The notes beneath the pieces are model-generated. The model ran no database searches. It saw only the letters and a list, made by a program, of their open reading frames with translations, and was not told the origin of the DNA. From assembly GCA_009699165.1 (NCBI GenBank), contig WLOR01000049.1, positions 1 to 10,182 of the forward strand: DNA of 10,182 bases, written 5' to 3'. Each line of letters starts with the position of its first letter. Within the stretch, counting starts at the first letter, position 1. A program made the translations under genes and the position numbers. The stretch comes from Actinomycetota bacterium. GTDB lineage: Bacteria; Actinomycetota; Actinomycetes; Nanopelagicales; Nanopelagicaceae. Positions 7,265 through 10,182 of the stretch are shown piece after piece.

Positions 7265-8215
7265 ATGAGCGCCAGAAACCAATCACTTTCGCCCATCGAT
7301 CGCGCGAGCCATTTGCGCACTGATGCGGCGGCCTTGAATCTGCTCTGGAACTCTGCCCAGATTGTGCCGATTATTGCCGGCCATATCGGAGCTAACGATG
7401 GTGAGCTCCGATTTCTAACTCACGAGAGTGTCGAATTTTTATCGGCCTCTTTCGAATCCGGTGAACGATATTTCCTAGGTTTAGCCAGGGATGGCGGCCA
7501 GCCATATTTTGCATGGCGAACCTCGTGGATCAATGAACCGACAGATGAAGCCGTTAAGTTTGAGGGCTTTAAAACGCTTCGAGAAGTCGGTGGAGATTTA
7601 AGTGAGTTCGATTTAACTCTTGCGATGCACGCGGTGGGTTTAAGTAATTGGCATGACAGCCATCCGCAGTGTTCGCGATGCGGAGAAAATACTGTTAGCG
7701 ACTTAGGTGGAAGTGTTCGAGTCTGCGTATCGGATTCTTCTCAGCACCATCCACGAACTGATCCCGCAGTTATTGTCTTAGTAAAAGACTCCGATGATCG
7801 AATCTTGTTAGGTCATCAACCGATCTGGCCAGAAAAAAGATTCTCAACTTTTGCAGGCTTTGTTGAGCCGGGGGAGTCTTTCGAAGAGTGTGTCTCTCGT
7901 GAAGTTTTTGAAGAGGCTGGCGTGTACTGCAACGATATAAAGTACTTAACATCGCAAGCGTGGCCATTTCCTGCCTCAATAATGATTGCCTTTGAAGCAG
8001 TAACCGACCATCCAGAGACTGCAAAGCCAGATGGATTTGAGATAACAGAGGTTGAGTGGTTTAGCCGTGAAGAGATGAAAGTGGCAGTTGCATCTGGTCA
8101 ACTACTCTTACCCCCATCAATATCGGTTGCACGAAAAATGATTACAGGTTGGTACACATCGAAATCTGGATATACAGCCTCTGATCTCTTTGGTGGCGAA
8201 AGCTGGCGACCATGA
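7265..8215 (+). CDS. nudC: NudC-type NAD+ diphosphatase / RNA deNADding hydrolase
   Basis: Nudix hydrolase of 316 aa that cleaves NAD(H) to NMN(H) and AMP; in E. coli NudC also removes NAD caps from RNA 5' ends. The order is an N-terminal NudC-type domain (about 1-130), a zinc ribbon (136-162), then the catalytic domain. The Nudix box is a full consensus match at residues 198-220: G198, E204, R212-E213, E216-E217, G219. It is followed by SQAWPFPAS (230-238), the NADH-specificity signature of this subfamily, with Ala at the usual Pro of SQPWPFP. HPRTDPAVI (162-170) is also diagnostic. The zinc ribbon has C136, C139 and C154, but D157 sits where the fourth Cys of E. coli NudC would fall, so metal binding may be altered. 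The start at 7265 gives the usual actinobacterial N-terminus (SPIDRASHLRTD). The stop overlaps the uvrD2 start (ATGA), a pairing also known from mycobacteria. Confidence 0.93.
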   Translation: MSARNQSLSPIDRASHLRTDAAALNLLWNSAQIVPIIAGHIGANDGELRFLTHESVEFLSASFESGERYFLGLARDGGQPYFAWRTSWINEPTDEAVKFEGFKTLREVGGDLSEFDLTLAMHAVGLSNWHDSHPQCSRCGENTVSDLGGSVRVCVSDSSQHHPRTDPAVIVLVKDSDDRILLGHQPIWPEKRFSTFAGFVEPGESFEECVSREVFEEAGVYCNDIKYLTSQAWPFPASIMIAFEAVTDHPETAKPDGFEITEVEWFSREEMKVAVASGQLLLPPSISVARKMITGWYTSKSGYTASDLFGGESWRP

Positions 8216-9882
8216 GTAACGAACTGCGCGCCGAAGAGATTCTCGAAGCATTAGACAATGAACAACGTGCAGTGGCCGTTGCTACGCGAGGACCAGTTTG
8301 CGTAATCGCTGGTGCAGGTACTGGCAAGACTCGCGCCATCACTCACCGGATCGCATATGCCGCAGCGATTGGCGTGATGGATCCTCACAAGACACTGGCG
8401 CTGACATTTACCGCTCGCGCTGCAGGCGAGATGCGTATGCGCCTTCGCTCCCTTGGAGTCCCAGCTGTTGCTGCACGCACGATTCACGCGGCGGCGCTCA
8501 AGCAGCTCACCTTCTTTTGGCCACAGGTTTTTGGCGGCCGCACACCAGATTTAATAACATCAAAAACCGCCTTCATAACCGAGGCTATTAAGCGTGCGCA
8601 GTTAACGGGCGAACTCTCAATAACCTCAAGAGATTTGATTCGAGATATTGCAACGGAGATTGAGTGGGCAAAGGTTTCTCAAGTTGCCCCTTCAGATTAC
8701 ATCTCCGAACTCGGTAAAAGACCTACCCGACCACGCATAAATGTCGAACAGATTGCCAAGGTCTACACCGCATATGAATCAGTGAAAGGGCAAGAGCGGG
8801 CAATGGATTTTGAGGATGTACTCCTCTTGACGACTGCGATGATCGAGCAAGAGCGTCCAGTCAGAGAGCGTGTGCAAGATCAATATCGCTTTTTTACAGT
8901 CGATGAGTATCAAGATATTTCACCACTGCAGCAACGTTTAATTAATGCATGGCTTGGCTCTCGCCAAGAGATTTGCGTGGTGGGTGATCCCGCTCAAACA
9001 ATCTACTCTTTTGCAGGAGCAACCCCTGTCTTTCTTAACTCATTCACCAATCGATTTCCAGAGGCCGAAGTCATTCGATTGACGACTGGATATCGATCAA
9101 CTCCCGAAATCACATTGATGGCTAACAACATTCTTCGAAAAGCCCAGATGGGCCAAGAGTTAGTTGCTCTCAACGAGCATGGCGATAAACCATCCGTAGA
9201 TGCATTTAAAGACGAGAGCGCAGAGATTGCAGGAATCGTCGATTGGATCAAAGAGTTACTCAGCAGCGGTACTCCAGCGCAAGAGATCGCGGTTCTTGCT
9301 CGCACTAATAGTCAACTCAATACTTTAGAGCGTGCAATGAATGCAGCAAAACTTCCTTATCAAGTTCGAAATAGTGATCGATTCTTTGACCGCCCTGATG
9401 TACGTGAGTTTTTAAAGCTTGTGCGCAATGCATCGGTGATTCCTATGCAAGATGTTTCATGGCTCGATGAACTTCGAAACTTGGCACAACCATTTTTAAC
9501 TGGTGCTCATATTGATGGAATCGCAGCACTACTGCACTTAGCGCGCGAGCTCGATAGCGATAATGGATTTACTCCAAAGAATCTACGAACTTACCTACGC
9601 GAACTTGAAGATCGCGTGCAGCAGAACAATCCACCTACGATGCCCGTAGCAACGCTTGCGACTTTGCACGCAGCTAAAGGCCTCGAGTGGGAGCGGGTAT
9701 TTTTGATGGGTGTGAGCGAGGGTCTTTTGCCACTTGAAAACTCATCGACGAGCAACGATCAGGCCTCCATCGATGAAGAGCGCCGCCTTTTTTATGTGGG
9801 AATCACGCGGGCTAAGGTGGACTTACACCTGAGCTATCGTGGAAAGCCCTCACGTTTTCTCGTTGAGGCGGGCCTAGTCTGA
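8212..9882 (+). CDS. uvrD2: UvrD2-type superfamily 1A DNA helicase, short form
   Basis: A 556-aa ATP-dependent DNA translocase/helicase. Motifs: Q motif LDNEQ (14-18), Walker A AGAGTGKT (33-40, K39), Ia LTFTARAAGE (64-73), Ic RTIHAAALK (89-97), II VDEYQD (D231, E232), III VGDPAQTIYSFAGA (257-270) with FAGA in place of the usual FRGA, IV GYRS (293-296), V TLHAAKGLEWE (484-494) and VI YVGITRAK (528-535, R533). The UvrD2 assignment comes from position directly after nudC, as in mycobacteria, and from the FAGA and PSRFL features. Mycobacterial UvrD2 is about 700 aa, with an HRDC domain and a tetracysteine zinc module after the motor. This protein ends about 20 residues after motif VI, just past PSRFL, and neither module is present. 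The ATG lies in an ATGA overlap with the nudC stop, so translation is likely coupled. The next gene appears to have its own start signals. Confidence 0.88.
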   Translation: MSNELRAEEILEALDNEQRAVAVATRGPVCVIAGAGTGKTRAITHRIAYAAAIGVMDPHKTLALTFTARAAGEMRMRLRSLGVPAVAARTIHAAALKQLTFFWPQVFGGRTPDLITSKTAFITEAIKRAQLTGELSITSRDLIRDIATEIEWAKVSQVAPSDYISELGKRPTRPRINVEQIAKVYTAYESVKGQERAMDFEDVLLLTTAMIEQERPVRERVQDQYRFFTVDEYQDISPLQQRLINAWLGSRQEICVVGDPAQTIYSFAGATPVFLNSFTNRFPEAEVIRLTTGYRSTPEITLMANNILRKAQMGQELVALNEHGDKPSVDAFKDESAEIAGIVDWIKELLSSGTPAQEIAVLARTNSQLNTLERAMNAAKLPYQVRNSDRFFDRPDVREFLKLVRNASVIPMQDVSWLDELRNLAQPFLTGAHIDGIAALLHLARELDSDNGFTPKNLRTYLRELEDRVQQNNPPTMPVATLATLHAAKGLEWERVFLMGVSEGLLPLENSSTSNDQASIDEERRLFYVGITRAKVDLHLSYRGKPSRFLVEAGLV

Positions 9883-9934
9883 GATTAATTAAGTTGCACG
9901 AGATTGGACTCATGCTTTACCCTTGACATTCCTA

Positions 9935-9951
9935 CATTTCATGGCGAAATG
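9935..9951 (+). repeat. Perfect 6-bp inverted repeat upstream of the 51-aa gene
   Basis: CATTTC and GAAATG are exact reverse complements separated by ATGGC. The repeat overlaps the candidate -10 box and lies about 28 bases before the start codon. It could be an operator half-site pair or a small 5'-leader hairpin. There is no T-run after it, so it is not a terminator. A 6-bp match at this spacing can also occur by chance. Confidence 0.4.
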
Positions 9952-9965
9952 GGGGTGAGTGGAAA

Positions 9966-9970
9966 GGGAG
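9966..9970 (+). promoter_or_regulatory. Shine-Dalgarno site that sets the start of the 51-aa gene
   Basis: GGGAG, within GGAAAGGGAG, ends eight bases before the ATG at 9979. It is one of the few clear ribosome binding sites in the window; most other genes start in overlaps or appear leaderless. It favours 9979 over the in-frame ATG at 9949, which has no comparable site and falls inside the inverted repeat. Confidence 0.65.
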
Positions 9971-9978
9971 AAACGATA

Positions 9979-10134
9979 ATGTCTAAGGCATCATTCGTAT
10001 CAGCACAGGCCATGCCCGCTGCTGTAATTCCTTCTACCCATACCAATAAGCGCGCATCTTGGCATACCGCAAAGCCTGCATTTTACGCAGCCTTTTATGC
10101 CGGATACGAGGCCACTTGGGGTTCTACTCGATAA
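9979..10134 (+). CDS. Small basic protein of unknown function (51 aa)
   Basis: I do not recognise this protein. It has 51 residues, 12 of them Ala, no Cys, and a net positive charge (K3, K24, R25, K32 and R51 against E44). The first half is polar with Pro, Ser and Thr. The second half, from W28, is rich in aromatics and contains a three-fold four-residue repeat, AFYA-AFYA-GYEA (34-45), followed by TWGSTR. That segment could be a short amphipathic helix or an RNA- or membrane-contacting patch, but it is too short and polar for a clear transmembrane helix. There is no signal peptide. Support for a real gene is a strong Shine-Dalgarno at the right spacing, a candidate promoter upstream, and a probable terminator hairpin starting 32 bases after the stop. 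In mycobacteria the slot after uvrD2 holds whiB7; the absence of cysteines excludes a WhiB protein here. Confidence 0.65.
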   Translation: MSKASFVSAQAMPAAVIPSTHTNKRASWHTAKPAFYAAFYAGYEATWGSTR

Positions 10135-10165
10135 CATCGAATAAGAACTAGAAGCCAAGGGCCTC

Positions 10166-10182
10166 GAATCCACAAAGGATTC
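10166..10182 (+). terminator. Probable intrinsic terminator hairpin, cut by the window end
   Basis: GAATCC and GGATTC are perfect complements around an ACAAA loop, and the right arm ends on the last base of the window. The bases before the left arm (AAGGGCCTC) are GC-rich and could extend the stem if the next bases outside the window are GAGGCCC. A following T-run cannot be seen. Position, 32 bases after the stop of the 51-aa gene, suits a terminator. Confidence 0.55.

Larger units (their letters stand above)
9883..9978 (+). promoter_or_regulatory. Spacer after uvrD2 with candidate promoter for the 51-aa gene
   Basis: This 96-bp non-coding stretch holds a perfect -35-like TTGACA (9923-9928). 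No good -10 box follows it at 16-18 bp. The best -10-like hexamer, TACATT (9933-9938), is too close to pair with it and may act alone as an extended or leader-proximal box. A palindrome TTAATTAA (9885-9892) follows the uvrD2 stop, but there is no hairpin plus T-run, so no terminator for uvrD2 is evident and read-through into the small gene is possible. Confidence 0.35.

Noticed and set aside
9935..9951. Terminator for nudC-uvrD2
   Set aside because: The stem is short and half AT, and no T-run follows.
9904..9978. Longer form of the small protein using TTG at 9904, ATG at 9949 or GTG at 9955
   Set aside because: None has a ribosome binding site as good as GGGAG before 9979, and the extension would run through the TTGACA box and the inverted repeat.
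9975..9980. GATAAT as a -10 promoter box
   Set aside because: It overlaps the start codon of the small gene, has no -35 box at the right distance, and would start transcription inside the coding region.
10160..10182. TCGAATCC as a tRNA T-arm fragment
   Set aside because: No acceptor, D-arm or anticodon arm can be built around it on either strand; the bases pair better as a simple hairpin.

Overview
The window looks like part of a chromosome from a low-GC, streamlined actinobacterium. Gene content and order support this. The core set adnA-adnB ... nudC-uvrD2 is the order known from mycobacteria and other Actinobacteria. Here, however, base composition is moderate (hand counts of single 60-base lines run from 37% to 55% GC), TTA leucine codons are common and genes overlap by a few bases. 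A freshwater acI-type lineage (Nanopelagicales) is the best guess, but it is inferred from style and synteny and was not checked against any database.

Layout, left to right. (1) 1-2355 (+) is the 3' three quarters of adnA, cut by the window edge inside helicase motif II. (2) 2352-5573 (+) is a complete adnB. (3) 5570-6451 (+) is a ten-helix DMT/EamA permease. These three are joined by ATGA stop/start overlaps and probably form one operon. (4) 6433-7236 (-) is an endonuclease/exonuclease/phosphatase-fold enzyme, convergent with the permease gene and overlapping its 3' end by 19 bp. (5) 7237-7264 is a 28-bp divergent spacer that may hold two back-to-back leaderless promoters. (6) 7265-8215 (+) is nudC, coupled by ATGA to (7) 8212-9882 (+), a UvrD2-type helicase that stops at the end of the motor core. 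(8) After a 96-bp spacer with a TTGACA box, an inverted repeat and a good Shine-Dalgarno, 9979-10134 (+) encodes an unrecognised 51-residue basic protein. The window ends inside what is probably a terminator hairpin.

How the genes work together. AdnA and AdnB form the heterodimeric motor-nuclease that resects double-strand breaks in Actinobacteria, each subunit pairing a UvrD-like motor with a RecB-like nuclease. UvrD2 is a third superfamily 1A motor. NudC hydrolyses NAD(H) and removes NAD caps from RNA. The window is therefore mainly a DNA-break-processing and housekeeping locus. The permease and the phosphoesterase-fold gene sit between its two conserved halves and are poorer in GC where sampled. 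I found no mobile element, CRISPR array, tRNA, rRNA or obvious new defence system. The least explained items are the 51-aa gene with its upstream region, the short UvrD2, the degenerate motif III of AdnA and the altered zinc site of NudC.
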